Assembly: GCA_905221605.1 (NCBI GenBank)
Contig: CAJNDS010002424.1
Location: 467,709 to 531,708 of the forward strand
Direction: 5' to 3'
From: Symbiodinium natans
Lineage: Eukaryota; Sar; Dinophyceae; Suessiales; Symbiodiniaceae
DNA: 64,000 nucleotides
Shown here: in pieces, positions 1 through 7,609 of the stretch
Layout of the letters: every line of letters begins with the position of its first letter
Position numbering within the stretch: the first letter of the stretch is position 1
Made by a program: the position numbers and the translations under genes
The notes under the pieces: model-generated
The model's input: the letters and a program-made list of their open reading frames with translations, nothing else
Told to the model about the DNA's origin: nothing
Databases searched by the model: none

Positions 1-530
1 GCGGAACAATCAATAATAGGATTGGCACTAAATCTATTTGTAAAATCACTAACCGGAACTCTTAAAGCAAGTAAATTATCTATTTCTGTATCAGTGTATC
101 CGCCACCGCCACCGGCACCCGCTACTAATGTATCCACCTCGCCTTTATTGTAATAATTTGTCGCCAGTTGTGTATTAGTCTGAAAATTAGTTGATAAATT
201 AGTGTCTATTTGTGTCGTTGTGTAATAATTAGTAAAGGTCGTGTCTATTTCTGTTTTGTTGTAAAATGTGCTTGTTAAGGTGGCATTTGTTTGATAATCA
301 GTGTCTAATAAATGTGATACAGAACTAATATTATGGAAATTTTGAAGTTGCTTCGTATTTAAAACTGCAATGTCGGCGGTGTTTGTTGCTATGTTTGAAG
401 AGTTTGCCGTGTTGATGTCCCCTAATTCTGTTTTTGTGGCGTGTTGGTCGTTTATTTCCGTCATGCCCGTAGAATACGACAAGTATATCTGATCTGCAAA
501 TACAGTTCGCAAATTGTTTATTGAAACCAT
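1..530 (-). CDS. Fibre-like (receptor-binding) protein, 3' end outside window
   Basis: The minus strand is open from an ATG at 530-528 to the window edge, about 176 codons, with no stop. After an N-terminal segment beginning MVSINNLRTVFADQIYL come degenerate repeats of the type FYNKTEIDTTF, YYTTTQIDTNL and YYNKGEVDTLV, spaced about 15 to 25 residues, then a glycine run and YTDTEIDNLL. Repeats of the form Y-N/T-K-x-E-V/I-D-T-L are common in trimeric tail-fibre and spike proteins of phages and large DNA viruses, where they build fibrous stalks. A role as a virion surface fibre is inferred from that pattern. The head or receptor-binding part lies beyond the window. The start codon sits in an AT-rich inverted repeat. 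Strand and start are clear; the function is moderate confidence. Confidence 0.7.
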   Translation of the reverse strand, partial: MVSINNLRTVFADQIYLSYSTGMTEINDQHATKTELGDINTANSSNIATNTADIAVLNTKQLQNFHNISSVSHLLDTDYQTNATLTSTFYNKTEIDTTFTNYYTTTQIDTNLSTNFQTNTQLATNYYNKGEVDTLVAGAGGGGGYTDTEIDNLLALRVPVSDFTNRFSANPIIDCS

Positions 531-565
531 TATTAAATTAAGTAGATTATATTTAATTTAATAAT
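529..565. terminator. 13-bp perfect inverted repeat between fibre and GIY-YIG genes
   Basis: ATTATTAAATTAA at 529-541 is perfectly complementary to TTAATTTAATAAT at 553-565, leaving an 11-base loop. It lies just after the GIY-YIG stop codon (569-571 on the minus strand) and overlaps the fibre start codon. It may end the GIY-YIG transcript, act in the fibre promoter, or both. Confidence 0.5.
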
Positions 566-568
566 GTT

Positions 569-1357
569 TTATTTTTGCTCTTGCTCCTGCTTCTTCTGTT
601 GTCGTTTCTCTTTTCTTCTTCTGTTTATTTCTTCTTTATTCGCTTCGTAATACGCCTTCTTCTTGTCCTTGTTTTTGTCAGCCCATTCTTTTTTGTATTG
701 CGCGATTTTTTCTTTATTTGCTTGCCTATATGCTTTGTCATATTCTGCTTTTTCGGTTTTGTGAGCGTCTGCATATTCTTTTCTTTGTTCTCTTCTCGCT
801 TCTATGTTGTCGTGGTAGTTTTGTTTGCTCTTCTCTTTAATGTATTCTTTGTTGTCTTGGTAATGTTCTTTTTTGTATTTTTGTATTTGTTCCTTATGTT
901 CCTCACGGTATTCTTTACAGTCCTGTAAAATTTTCTCTTTGTTGTTTTCGTAATACTCCTTCTTCTTCTGTAAGTAGTGCTCCTTCTTGTTTTCGTAGCA
1001 TTGTTTCTTTTGTTCTGATGCTTCTTCGCGTGTTATAAATGGTCTTGTGGTATTTAAAGAAGCATTTAACTGTTCTACATATTCCCGTTCCCGTCTTCGT
1101 GCTTCCAGCGAGTTTTCGCACCGTTCCGTGTTTATCAATACCATGTCGAAGTTATCAAATCCTCCATTTTCGCGAATAAACTGATATAACGGTATGTTGT
1201 AATTTCGAGTATTTGGGTTGTTGCAGAAACCCTTGTGTTTATATTTACGCTTTGTAAAATCAGTTGTATGACCTACATAGCAATCGGTTATATTTAGGTC
1301 TTTACATACAATTTTATAAAAATGTGTATTACTGTAATCTATCGCTTTTCTCGGCAT
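569..1357 (-). CDS. GIY-YIG endonuclease-like protein with K/E-rich repeat tail
   Basis: 262 residues. Residues 10 to 100 match the GIY-YIG nuclease layout: HFYKIVCKDL near residue 12, CYVGHTTDFTKRKYKHK near residue 26 (the YVG...T...R core with a basic patch), and a glutamate-rich helix REREYVEQLN near residue 90. Residues 110 to 262 are a highly charged tail of repeats of about 11 to 13 residues such as YYENNKEKI and YKKEHYQDNKE, probably one long helix or coiled coil. GIY-YIG domains with such tails are common in large DNA viruses and PLVs and may act in recombination, repair or homing. The first GIY element is written FYKI rather than GIY, so activity is uncertain. The gene lies between the capsid and fibre genes on the same strand. 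The start was chosen at the first ATG, which leaves a complete domain. Confidence 0.72.
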   Translation of the reverse strand: MPRKAIDYSNTHFYKIVCKDLNITDCYVGHTTDFTKRKYKHKGFCNNPNTRNYNIPLYQFIRENGGFDNFDMVLINTERCENSLEARRREREYVEQLNASLNTTRPFITREEASEQKKQCYENKKEHYLQKKKEYYENNKEKILQDCKEYREEHKEQIQKYKKEHYQDNKEYIKEKSKQNYHDNIEARREQRKEYADAHKTEKAEYDKAYRQANKEKIAQYKKEWADKNKDKKKAYYEANKEEINRRRKEKRQQKKQEQEQK

Positions 1358-1370
1358 TGCCCTATAATAT

Positions 1371-1396
1371 CTTATAAAGTATTATTTCTTTATAAG
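1371..1396 (-). terminator. 9-bp hairpin between major capsid and GIY-YIG genes
   Basis: CTTATAAAG at 1371-1379 pairs perfectly with CTTTATAAG at 1388-1396 around an 8-base loop. It lies 35 bases past the capsid stop and 14 bases before the GIY-YIG start, so it could end the capsid transcript or mark the GIY-YIG promoter. Confidence 0.4.
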
Positions 1397-1430
1397 GTTT
1401 TATACTGTAAAACTAAAACTGGTAATCAAT

Positions 1431-2897
1431 TTAATCTAAAACCGTACTACTTGCCTCCGACAGTTCGAATATGTGCTCACTTATAAGAGTAATATAAACT
1501 TGCTCCACTCCGAGGGCGAATGTTTGATTTGCTCCTTTTAGTTTAAAAGTCAATAAACTTCCCATTTTAGTGTTGGAACCTGTGAAATTCATATCGGGCT
1601 GGCGGTCAAAATTTATACCACCAATAAACTTGTCGTTTGCGTATCGGTAAATGTCGATCGAGAAACCGTCGTAAAACGGAGACATAACATTAACAGCACG
1701 GCGTAGGAAATACATTGCCTCTGCTATACTTTCTACCGCTTGTTCTGGGAACTTTTTATTAGCGATCTGCATATAATATGAAATTTGTTTGTCGCTGTCG
1801 ATTACACCTTCTAAATTATCAATTGTAGCCGACATAGGATGATAAAACCAAGTCCATTTTTTCTTTGCAAAATTTGCCGCTGTGTTATTGTCATCAATCT
1901 GTGAATTGCTAAGCGTAAAGAACATTTGAGATAATCGCGTGGAGGACTTAACAATGTTCATATTGATTTCTGTATTTCCTGCCGTGAAGGTTTGTGAGAA
2001 ACTGTGATAGGCGGGATAAACCATTCTAAGCCGACCCCCTTTCAATAAATGTGAAACCACATTATTATTAACGGAATTATCGACTGTGATTAATTCGCAT
2101 CGAAGGATACAGTTTTGAATTGCCCACGAAGTTGTAGTGTTTCTTGTGGTAAAGTATAAACCATTGACGTCGTCTTCGGCCTGAGTTCCTGCTACTGGCG
2201 TTGCCGGTCTGATGACTGGCTCTTGTGCGTCCGAACAAATTTCGAAAATAAATTCTAACGGGCAATATCGAATAGGTGGATAATACCCAGATTGAACGAA
2301 CCCGCAACAAGGTTTGTGCCCCATCCGCACGACTTTACCTTGCTCAATTCCTGTCGTGTTTGCTCTTGTAAGTTTTGGTAAAACAATTCCTCTATCATTT
2401 CTACCAGTAGTAGCGGTGGCATCGTGTCCTTCAATTGCAAATGCATAAAGTCTATTAATCCTGCTGTCGTATCGGGTTAAGCAACCTTCCTGAATATCGT
2501 CTAAATTTCGTACTTCTTCGGGTTTAAAAGATTTCATTTTTTCACATACTAAATTATAATTGTCAATGTCGTTAATTTGTTGTCCTGCCGCGTTGCATCT
2601 ATAACGAGTAAAGAAAGCATGGCTTTCGCCTAAGGGTCGTAAATATTCTCCTGCTGTGGTTGATGTATTAACAACGTCAAAAAATAAGCAAATGCTGGAC
2701 ATATCGATGTAATTGTTGTCTTCTCCTGTAATAGTAAATTTAATATACTTGTTTCCATTATTGGAACTGAAAATGTTTCCAGATACACTAGGAAAATGGA
2801 CTTGCTTACGGTCGGTGATATACGCGGCGCTTTCTGGAAGTCCGAACTGTAAAGAATTTATCATATTATCCTGTGTTTCAGCAATGACTAAATCCAT
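1431..2897 (-). CDS. Major capsid protein, double jelly-roll type, PLV-like
   Basis: 488 residues, within the usual size range for PLV and virophage-type major capsid proteins. The protein is rich in beta-prone segments with few charged runs and has no signal peptide. The N-terminal third carries a block typical of these capsids, QVHFPSVSGNIFSSNNG near residue 32 followed by YIKFTITGEDNNYIDMSSI near residue 50. The C-terminal part carries YDGFSIDIYRYANDKFIGG near residue 410 and ends in a strand VYITLISEHIFEL. I read these as the beta strands of two stacked jelly rolls that form the hexon-like capsomer; this is family-based inference, since no structure prediction was run. Upstream, an ATATATAAGTT element abuts the ATG. 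The gene neighbours a penton-like gene across the divergent promoter, as in other PLVs. This is the most diagnostic gene of the block. Confidence 0.75.
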   Translation of the reverse strand: MDLVIAETQDNMINSLQFGLPESAAYITDRKQVHFPSVSGNIFSSNNGNKYIKFTITGEDNNYIDMSSICLFFDVVNTSTTAGEYLRPLGESHAFFTRYRCNAAGQQINDIDNYNLVCEKMKSFKPEEVRNLDDIQEGCLTRYDSRINRLYAFAIEGHDATATTGRNDRGIVLPKLTRANTTGIEQGKVVRMGHKPCCGFVQSGYYPPIRYCPLEFIFEICSDAQEPVIRPATPVAGTQAEDDVNGLYFTTRNTTTSWAIQNCILRCELITVDNSVNNNVVSHLLKGGRLRMVYPAYHSFSQTFTAGNTEINMNIVKSSTRLSQMFFTLSNSQIDDNNTAANFAKKKWTWFYHPMSATIDNLEGVIDSDKQISYYMQIANKKFPEQAVESIAEAMYFLRRAVNVMSPFYDGFSIDIYRYANDKFIGGINFDRQPDMNFTGSNTKMGSLLTFKLKGANQTFALGVEQVYITLISEHIFELSEASSTVLD

Positions 2898-2907
2898 AAC
2901 TTATATA

Positions 2908-3150
2908 TTATTTATTAGATTTTTTATTCATATTATTCTTTTTATGAGGATTTAAATTGTTAATATTTTTTGAAATTTGTTTTTCCAACTGTGGTTGTGG
3001 CACTGCTGTTGCTTCGGCTTCTACAATCCCCCTAATCATTTCATAAGATGAATTGTTTATGCTTCTGGTAATTTTATTTTTGAATTGGACGTTTTCGGGC
3101 GGTTTTCCTATCCTCGTTTGTTCTTTTGGTTTCCAAATTTTGTTAAGCAT
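2908..3150 (-). CDS. Small basic protein of unknown function
   Basis: 80 residues, rich in lysine and asparagine, beginning MLNKIWKPKEQTRIGKPPEN and ending with a lysine/asparagine tail. The gene fills the gap between the lipase-like and capsid genes, stops 10 bases before the capsid ATG and shares their strand. AATATAAGATA directly precedes its start, the same kind of element found at the other genes of the block. No family recognised. Its composition would suit a nucleic-acid-binding or virion-associated peptide, but this is only inferred from charge. Confidence 0.55.
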   Translation of the reverse strand: MLNKIWKPKEQTRIGKPPENVQFKNKITRSINNSSYEMIRGIVEAEATAVPQPQLEKQISKNINNLNPHKKNNMNKKSNK

Positions 3151-3177
3151 TATCTTATATTTTATCTTAGAAAAACC

Positions 3178-3729
3178 CTAAATGAAACCCATCACAGGAA
3201 TTCTTTCGTCAATGCCGTGTAATCTGTCAATGTCATGATTCGATACAGGGTTGAAAGTATTTGTGTCATAACTTATGGCCGCGTTGTCCAAACTACTCAC
3301 GAGGTCGCCAGTCATTCTAAAACGCTTGTGTTGTTCCGTCGGTTTGTCTATTCCAAATATAGGAGCAATCAAACTTATTACAGGAGCATCGTAGGTTCTC
3401 GTTTTATAATTTCTATCCTTAAATTCTTTGTTTAATTCCAAAACAACACTACCGCCCATACTGTGCCCTAATAGTGTATCCACTTGCGGATTTTCCAATA
3501 ATACTTTTTTTGCCTCCTTATACCTGTCCATGTCTCTAATTCCACCTGTTTTAAGTTTTGTGAAATTTTGTTGCCAGTCCCTCGTAGAAGTCGTGCCTCC
3601 CACATACATTTTATTCCCCTTAACGAAAATTTTATTATCCCGATCATATGCTAATTTAATACCCTGTGTATTTGAAATTTTGCCATTAGAGTTGAGCATC
3701 TTATTTAATTGCGCTTCTATCTTCGTCAT
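3178..3729 (-). CDS. Lipase-like alpha/beta hydrolase (class 3 lipase type)
   Basis: 183 residues. The nucleophile elbow GHSMGG is at about residues 88-93, in the context DTLLGHSMGGSVVLELNKEF, which fits the GxSxG serine motif with following helix. Upstream, YVGGTTSTRDWQQNF (about residues 42-56) resembles the oxyanion strand and DW element of lipase class 3. Likely partners are an Asp in MTGDLVSSLD and a His in SNHDIDRLHG near the C-terminus, completing a Ser-Asp-His triad. No signal peptide or membrane segment. The protein is short for a secreted lipase but not for viral or phage members. In this context it could help virions cross membranes or release progeny; that role is inferred. Its start lies in the divergent promoter shared with the penton-like gene. 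Confidence 0.7.
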   Translation of the reverse strand: MTKIEAQLNKMLNSNGKISNTQGIKLAYDRDNKIFVKGNKMYVGGTTSTRDWQQNFTKLKTGGIRDMDRYKEAKKVLLENPQVDTLLGHSMGGSVVLELNKEFKDRNYKTRTYDAPVISLIAPIFGIDKPTEQHKRFRMTGDLVSSLDNAAISYDTNTFNPVSNHDIDRLHGIDERIPVMGFI

Positions 3730-3780
3730 TATATAAAAAGATTATAAATATTTTTATATCAATTACATTATATATTATAT
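3730..3780. promoter_or_regulatory. Divergent promoter between leftward and rightward viral genes
   Basis: This 51-base spacer separates the two start codons and is almost entirely A/T. It holds a perfect inverted repeat, ATATAAAAA at 3731-3739 and TTTTTATAT at 3751-3759, and a TATATATTATAT run ending at the plus-strand ATG. The position and composition point to a bidirectional promoter. Confidence 0.65.
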
Positions 3781-4650
3781 ATGAGCATCAGACCATTAAC
3801 GTATAAAAAGGTTTATGTAAATTCAAAATATCGCACCTCCAACAGTCGCGGTATAAGCGATTTCCAAATAGAATTGAGGGAAACGTTCGAAATTCCCGAC
3901 GGGACAATTATGCAAGTCCATGAAATATCAATACCGAACACGTGGTATTCGATAAACACAAATAATCAAAATCTGTATTTTCGACATCAGATCATCGCAC
4001 CAGCAACACCACAAGGCATAACATATAGGCGTGTAGAAATACCGGTCGGTAATTACACTCCACCGGAATTAGCAAATGCGATACAGACACAACTCAATTT
4101 TTTCTTTGATAGTGGCGGTCGGTCAAATTCCTACACTGTCGCATATAACACAATATCAAACAAGATGACCGTATCTTCAAATTATACGGAAGTGCTTTTT
4201 ATTCCCTTAACCGACGCCGATGTCCCCGCCTTCGTAGGTTCGTTTTCTAACAGTGTCGATTTGAATAACTTGAACTCAATAAACGAGGTGTTGAGTTTTA
4301 ATGTCTCGGTAGGCGATAGTTTTACCTCATCTGCTCCATGGACTACCGGATTTATTAAACTTCTCCATCATCAGGACATCTACATAGCCTGTCCCGAATT
4401 GTCTAATAATAACTTTCATAGTCCTTCGTCTTTTTCAAATGCAATAGTAAAGAAAGTGCCGGTTAATGCTTCGTTTGCTGGTATTATAAACGACCCTTAT
4501 GGAATCACAGATTACGATTATATTAATGTCTCGCGTCGTTCAATAAGACGACTGAGTTTTAGAATTACAGACGAAGTAGGCAACCTTATAGACTTTAACG
4601 GTGTAAATTTATCTTTTAGTCTCCTCTTCCATAATACAGATATGATGTGA
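3781..4650 (+). CDS. Penton-like minor capsid protein of PLV type
   Basis: 289 residues. The N-terminus reads YKKVYVNSKYRTSNS then SDFQIELRETFEIPDGTIM and VHEISIPNTWYSINTNNQNL. The order (V-Y-V-D/N-S-x-x-R-T, then F-x-I-x-L, then a short I-P-N-T-W/F-Y segment) is what I associate with PLV penton or minor capsid proteins, which form the vertex capsomers as single jelly rolls. The middle and C-terminal thirds are beta-rich, ending in LSFSLLFHNTDMM. The start ATG directly follows a TATATATTATAT run in the divergent promoter. Having it next to the capsid gene supports the call. Confidence comes from N-terminal motif recognition, not from a search. Confidence 0.68.
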   Translation: MSIRPLTYKKVYVNSKYRTSNSRGISDFQIELRETFEIPDGTIMQVHEISIPNTWYSINTNNQNLYFRHQIIAPATPQGITYRRVEIPVGNYTPPELANAIQTQLNFFFDSGGRSNSYTVAYNTISNKMTVSSNYTEVLFIPLTDADVPAFVGSFSNSVDLNNLNSINEVLSFNVSVGDSFTSSAPWTTGFIKLLHHQDIYIACPELSNNNFHSPSSFSNAIVKKVPVNASFAGIINDPYGITDYDYINVSRRSIRRLSFRITDEVGNLIDFNGVNLSFSLLFHNTDMM

Positions 4651-4683
4651 AAACCAAAAGAAAATATATAGAACATTATATAG

Positions 4684-5262
4684 ATGACCGAAGAAAGTAA
4701 TGACATCGTCGCCGTTGATGAAAAGCCAGAACAGGAAGAACCCAAACCAGAAGAGGTGCCCAGCGAAACCCCTGAGCCTAAGGAAGAAACTAAACGAGTC
4801 AAAATTAGGGAAGTCGCCAAGGAAAAGGCAGAATGTCAAGACTGCAAGAAAACGATGTGTATGAAAACGCTTAGGTATTCACACCCCGAAAAATGCGAGG
4901 GGAAACCAAGCGACATATTAAAAAAACCGGTTAGGAAAAGCAACGTTAAGCCAAAAATTAATGTTGAACCATTAGCGCCAGAAAATAATTCAGTAGCACC
5001 ACCGCAATATCAAGAACAACAACCGCCTCCTTCAATGCCAACTGTGCCAAATGTGCCAAATGTGCCAACTGTGCCAACTGTGCCAACTGTGCCAACTGTG
5101 CCACAGCAACAACCCTTAAACCCTTATGCAAATTTAACACAACAACAATTATTGCAATTACAGATGAACACAATGAACGCCGAAATTATGAGAAGAAGAC
5201 AAGAAAAATCCGCTAATATGTGTAAAGCAATGTTTCAATCAAGAAGTAAAAAATCTAAATAA
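4684..5262 (+). CDS. Zinc-finger protein with Thr-Val-Pro repeat and glutamine-rich tail
   Basis: 192 residues in three parts. Residues 1-45 are acidic and proline-rich. Residues 53 to 78 hold a CxxC...H...C array, CQDCKKTMCMKTLRYSHPEKC, in which C-x2-C, the His of YSH and the last Cys can bind one zinc; this arrangement is frequent in small proteins of large DNA viruses. Residues 118 to 140 are a tandem repeat (N/T)VP, and the C-terminus is glutamine-rich followed by a basic RRRQEK helix and a final KKSK. ATTATATAG precedes the ATG. It is the first of three closely spaced plus-strand genes downstream of the penton gene. Function unknown; virion assembly or DNA-binding are both possible. Confidence 0.6.
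   Translation: MTEESNDIVAVDEKPEQEEPKPEEVPSETPEPKEETKRVKIREVAKEKAECQDCKKTMCMKTLRYSHPEKCEGKPSDILKKPVRKSNVKPKINVEPLAPENNSVAPPQYQEQQPPPSMPTVPNVPNVPTVPTVPTVPTVPQQQPLNPYANLTQQQLLQLQMNTMNAEIMRRRQEKSANMCKAMFQSRSKKSK
5040..5103 (+). repeat. 9-bp coding minisatellite (ACTGTGCCA)n
   Basis: About seven tandem copies of ACTGTGCCA or AATGTGCCA encode the Thr/Asn-Val-Pro repeat of the zinc-finger gene. The unit is a multiple of three, so copy-number changes keep the frame and this linker can vary in length between strains. Confidence 0.85.
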
Positions 5263-5274
5263 TAATATATACAA

Positions 5275-5616
5275 ATGGTTCTATACAATAGGTTCAAATT
5301 TCAAAAGAACAAACAGCAACATAAGAAAAAATCGTTAGATAATCCGGTCGTTAATTCATCCGCAGATTTGGTGTATCACCAACAAAACCTCGACTATTTA
5401 CTGAATTTGAAAAAGCAGTTAGAAGCGAGAGAGGCAAAAGAAAAAAATCTGGCGTTTAAACGCAGACTGTTAGAGGGTCAGATGAAAGCAAATTGCGAGG
5501 GCGAAATGGCAAGATTGAAAGGGGAAATGCATAATCCAAGAATACCGGAGACTTCACTGGAACATCTCAAAAAAAGGTATGACACATTAAGCGAATTGAG
5601 CGAATCTATTTTCTAA
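5275..5616 (+). CDS. Small coiled-coil protein, unknown
   Basis: 113 residues. After a basic N-terminus (FKFQKNKQQHKKKS) comes a long, strongly helical charged region, LNLKKQLEAREAKEKNLAFK and onward, likely a coiled coil, ending EHLKKRYDTLSELSESIF. The gene starts 12 bases after the zinc-finger gene stop and 18 bases before the next gene, with ATATATACAA directly before the ATG. Its small size and place in the morphogenesis block suggest a minor virion or scaffold protein; no family recognised. Confidence 0.55.
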   Translation: MVLYNRFKFQKNKQQHKKKSLDNPVVNSSADLVYHQQNLDYLLNLKKQLEAREAKEKNLAFKRRLLEGQMKANCEGEMARLKGEMHNPRIPETSLEHLKKRYDTLSELSESIF

Positions 5617-5634
5617 ATAAACATATAAAAAAGG

Positions 5635-6972
5635 ATGGTAGTTAAAAATGCTGGAATACAATTTCATAGAAGGTCAAGATATGAAGATATCTTGGAACTG
5701 GTCAATGACAACGAAGATGCACTAAAACCTTTTCCTAATAGAGATGCTGTATTTTATAAACAAAGCAATAAAGGAAGTCAATTTGATGGCAAAGATCATT
5801 TGGACAAATTAAAAGTCCAAGAAAAACAAATCGCCGAGCGAATTGTTAGAGATCATATGCTACGCGAATATGCATCGGATAATGGCTTGACACACAGAGC
5901 GTTATTTACTCAGAACGACAGACCCGAACCAGAGCAACCCAGATCGCCGGAAATGTACAATATAGGAACTGACGCCGAAAGTATGTCTGTTGTTGAAGAA
6001 TTCGGCACCCCGCCAGAGCAACAACTGTTTCAAATCAATGAAACGTTGGGAAACATAGCAACAGCACAGCAGAGCAACCAACAAGCAATTTACGAAGCAC
6101 ATCAACAACAGTTAGAAACAGAAGAACAAGGCGGATCAGGAATTTTAAGGACTTTGGGAAGCGGTGCATTAAGTTTAGGTGGCGGAGCATTAAGAGTAGG
6201 GGGCAATGTCGCCGGACACATGGCGTCAGGTATGGATTTTACATCTGCCGCGTTTGCTGGACTTACTCAGGAAGCGGCACAGGCATTAGGCGAGACATTA
6301 ATGAGAAGAATAAACCCGCCACCAAGACCACTGTTAGATTTTACAGGAGACCCTCGCGCGGGACAATTTACAACATACGATGACATGCCAATACCGAACA
6401 TGCAATATTTAGAACCTTCAATAGTTTTACAACCCCATCAACCTAATGTAGGAGCAACTCAACAACCTTTACCGATTGCATCGTCCAGTCAGCCCACATT
6501 AGCAGAATTGCCACCAATACCACAGACAATACCACAGCGACCAACAGAACCAAGGGGCAAACCCAGACCGAGACCATCACCGAAAACATCGCCAACACCA
6601 CCGCAACCTAACTTTCAACAAGGCGGTTCGTCAAGTTCAAGCGGAAATGCACCGCCACCAGAACCAGCGCAACCAACACGAAAAGAACCACCAAGAACCC
6701 GCTTAACAAGAAAAACAAATTTGAAGGAAGGAACAACCGAAGAGCAAGATATGGCATCTCCTACATTAATCATTCCTAGTAGAATAGGTATTCAAAAATT
6801 GAGAGAAGTATTCGAAGAAGCGAACAATAGACACACAATAAACACTAAAACGTATAGAAGTTATAAAAGTTTATATAACAGTTGGATTAAATCTGCTGGG
6901 GACAAGGAAATGAAAAAACAATATCTAAAAGAACTCAAAGATTTTTATAGAGAAGAGATATTTAGAAAATAA
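5635..6972 (+). CDS. Large proline-rich putative minor virion protein
   Basis: 445 residues. Residues 1 to 120 are charged and helical. Residues 130 to 160 are a glutamine-rich helix. Residues about 163 to 210 form a Gly/Ala-rich, mildly hydrophobic stretch (ILRTLGSGALSLGGGALRVG and on) that could insert in a membrane or pack as an amphipathic segment. Residues about 270 to 360 are proline-rich and low complexity. The last 70 residues form a compact basic helical domain containing PSRIGIQKLREVFEEANN and ending FYREEIFRK. This order (helix, Gly/Ala segment, Pro-rich linker, basic end) resembles internal minor capsid proteins that tie DNA or membrane to the shell, but I do not recognise a named family. 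ACATATAAAAAAGG precedes the ATG. A strong hairpin follows the stop codon. Confidence 0.55.
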   Translation: MVVKNAGIQFHRRSRYEDILELVNDNEDALKPFPNRDAVFYKQSNKGSQFDGKDHLDKLKVQEKQIAERIVRDHMLREYASDNGLTHRALFTQNDRPEPEQPRSPEMYNIGTDAESMSVVEEFGTPPEQQLFQINETLGNIATAQQSNQQAIYEAHQQQLETEEQGGSGILRTLGSGALSLGGGALRVGGNVAGHMASGMDFTSAAFAGLTQEAAQALGETLMRRINPPPRPLLDFTGDPRAGQFTTYDDMPIPNMQYLEPSIVLQPHQPNVGATQQPLPIASSSQPTLAELPPIPQTIPQRPTEPRGKPRPRPSPKTSPTPPQPNFQQGGSSSSSGNAPPPEPAQPTRKEPPRTRLTRKTNLKEGTTEEQDMASPTLIIPSRIGIQKLREVFEEANNRHTINTKTYRSYKSLYNSWIKSAGDKEMKKQYLKELKDFYREEIFRK

Positions 6973-6981
6973 ATAAACTTC

Positions 6982-7022
6982 AAAACATTTCAATAAATTA
7001 ATATCCTTTATTGAAATGTTTT
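6982..7022 (+). terminator. Perfect 16-bp hairpin after the last viral gene
   Basis: AAAACATTTCAATAAA at 6982-6997 is exactly complementary to TTTATTGAAATGTTTT at 7007-7022, with a 9-base loop and a T-rich tract following. It begins 9 bases after the stop at 6970-6972 and most likely forms the 3' end of the rightward transcript. Its left arm also holds AATAAA, a possible polyadenylation signal. Confidence 0.7.
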
Positions 7023-7071
7023 TTAATTTTTGTTTTTTATTTTTGTTTTTTTATTTTTGTTTTTTATTTTT
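7023..7071. repeat. T-rich low-complexity spacer
   Basis: Three to four imperfect copies of a unit like TTTTGTTTTTTATTT. It separates the viral hairpin from the first 33-bp direct repeat and marks the compositional edge of the viral block. Confidence 0.7.
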
Positions 7072-7104
7072 GAGGCGTTGGGGCGTAAGCAGGGGAAAGG
7101 GGGA
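7072..7104 (+). repeat. 33-bp direct repeat, left copy
   Basis: Begins GAGGCGTTGGGGCG and continues with TAAGCAGGGGAAAGGGGGA. It matches 9379-9411 except for one base change and two compensating single-base indels. The two copies flank a 2.3-kb segment. They could be target duplications, recombination sites or copies of a dispersed host repeat. Confidence 0.75.
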
Positions 7105-7609
7105 CACAAGGCATGAACATGACAGTTCTGCTTTTGGTGCATGTAGTTGCTCAACTTTGTTTTTTCCAGCATTTGGGGCTCGAGTTTTTTGCGCTCTCTT
7201 CCCCCTCGTCTCTTTTCGTTCTTCGCTTTTGTGCGTCTCTTGGCTTGAATAGACACGTCCGCAATTTGCCATTTTAACGTTTTGCAAAACATGTCTGTTT
7301 GAGGTCATGGACAGTTCTTCGTCGCAACGTGCCGTCGAACTTCTCGACCTCTTGCGAGTTTCTTGACTTGCATATGTTTGAGTTAATAAACAAAAATTGT
7401 TTATGGGGGTGTTTCTGCTCCCGTAAGGCTGACACAGCCGATGAGACGACGACGAGACCTTCAACCCTCATTGGTGGCGACGCTTGGGCTTTTGAAGGGT
7501 TTTAGGGGGGTTTAGGGGGGTTAGGGGTTTAGGAGGGCGTGGGTTCTTTTTGAACAAACAACATAGTAAGGAAGACCTTTGTAATCTCCTCTTGACCGAC
7601 GAGGAGAAT
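7105..7609. other. Spacer upstream of the AT-hook gene, no clear gene
   Basis: No convincing ORF; the frames here lack domain-like content. Bases 7,501-7,535 contain a degenerate telomere-like run (TTTAGGGGGG, TTAGGGGTTTAGG). The 13-mer GGTGGCGACGCTT occurs here near 7,472 and again inside the next gene near 7,721. The frame of the following ORF stays open upstream of its first ATG, so an earlier start or upstream exon is possible. Confidence 0.5.

Larger units (their letters stand above)
1..7071. mobile_element. Polinton-like virus (PLV) fragment, structural gene block
   Basis: Nine closely packed, intronless, AT-rich genes occupy this stretch, with intergenic gaps of roughly 10 to 75 bases. 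The genes are arranged as a leftward group (fibre, GIY-YIG, major capsid, small basic protein, lipase-like) and a rightward group (penton, zinc finger, coiled coil, proline-rich protein) that diverge at 3,730-3,780. A capsid protein, a penton-like protein and a lipase-like gene together are what one expects of PLVs and related adinto- or polinton viruses. All reading frames are intact apart from the one cut by the window edge. Base composition and the lack of telomere-type repeats set this block apart from everything right of 9.4 kb. ATPase, protease, polymerase or integrase are not visible here. No terminal inverted repeat can be defined because the left end is missing. It could be an integrated virus or a contig chimera. 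Confidence 0.72.

Noticed and set aside
575-928. Plus-strand ORF of 117 residues, very hydrophobic
   Set aside because: It is antisense to the K/E-rich tail of the GIY-YIG-like gene; complementary lysine codons read as Phe/Leu/Val.
5040-5103. CRISPR array
   Set aside because: The repeats are direct 9-mers without spacers, within a coding frame. No CRISPR-like repeat-spacer structure exists anywhere in the window.
7016-7505. Several ORFs on both strands around 7.0-7.5 kb
   Set aside because: No domain, no coding bias, and they overlap each other; the region is better read as spacer.
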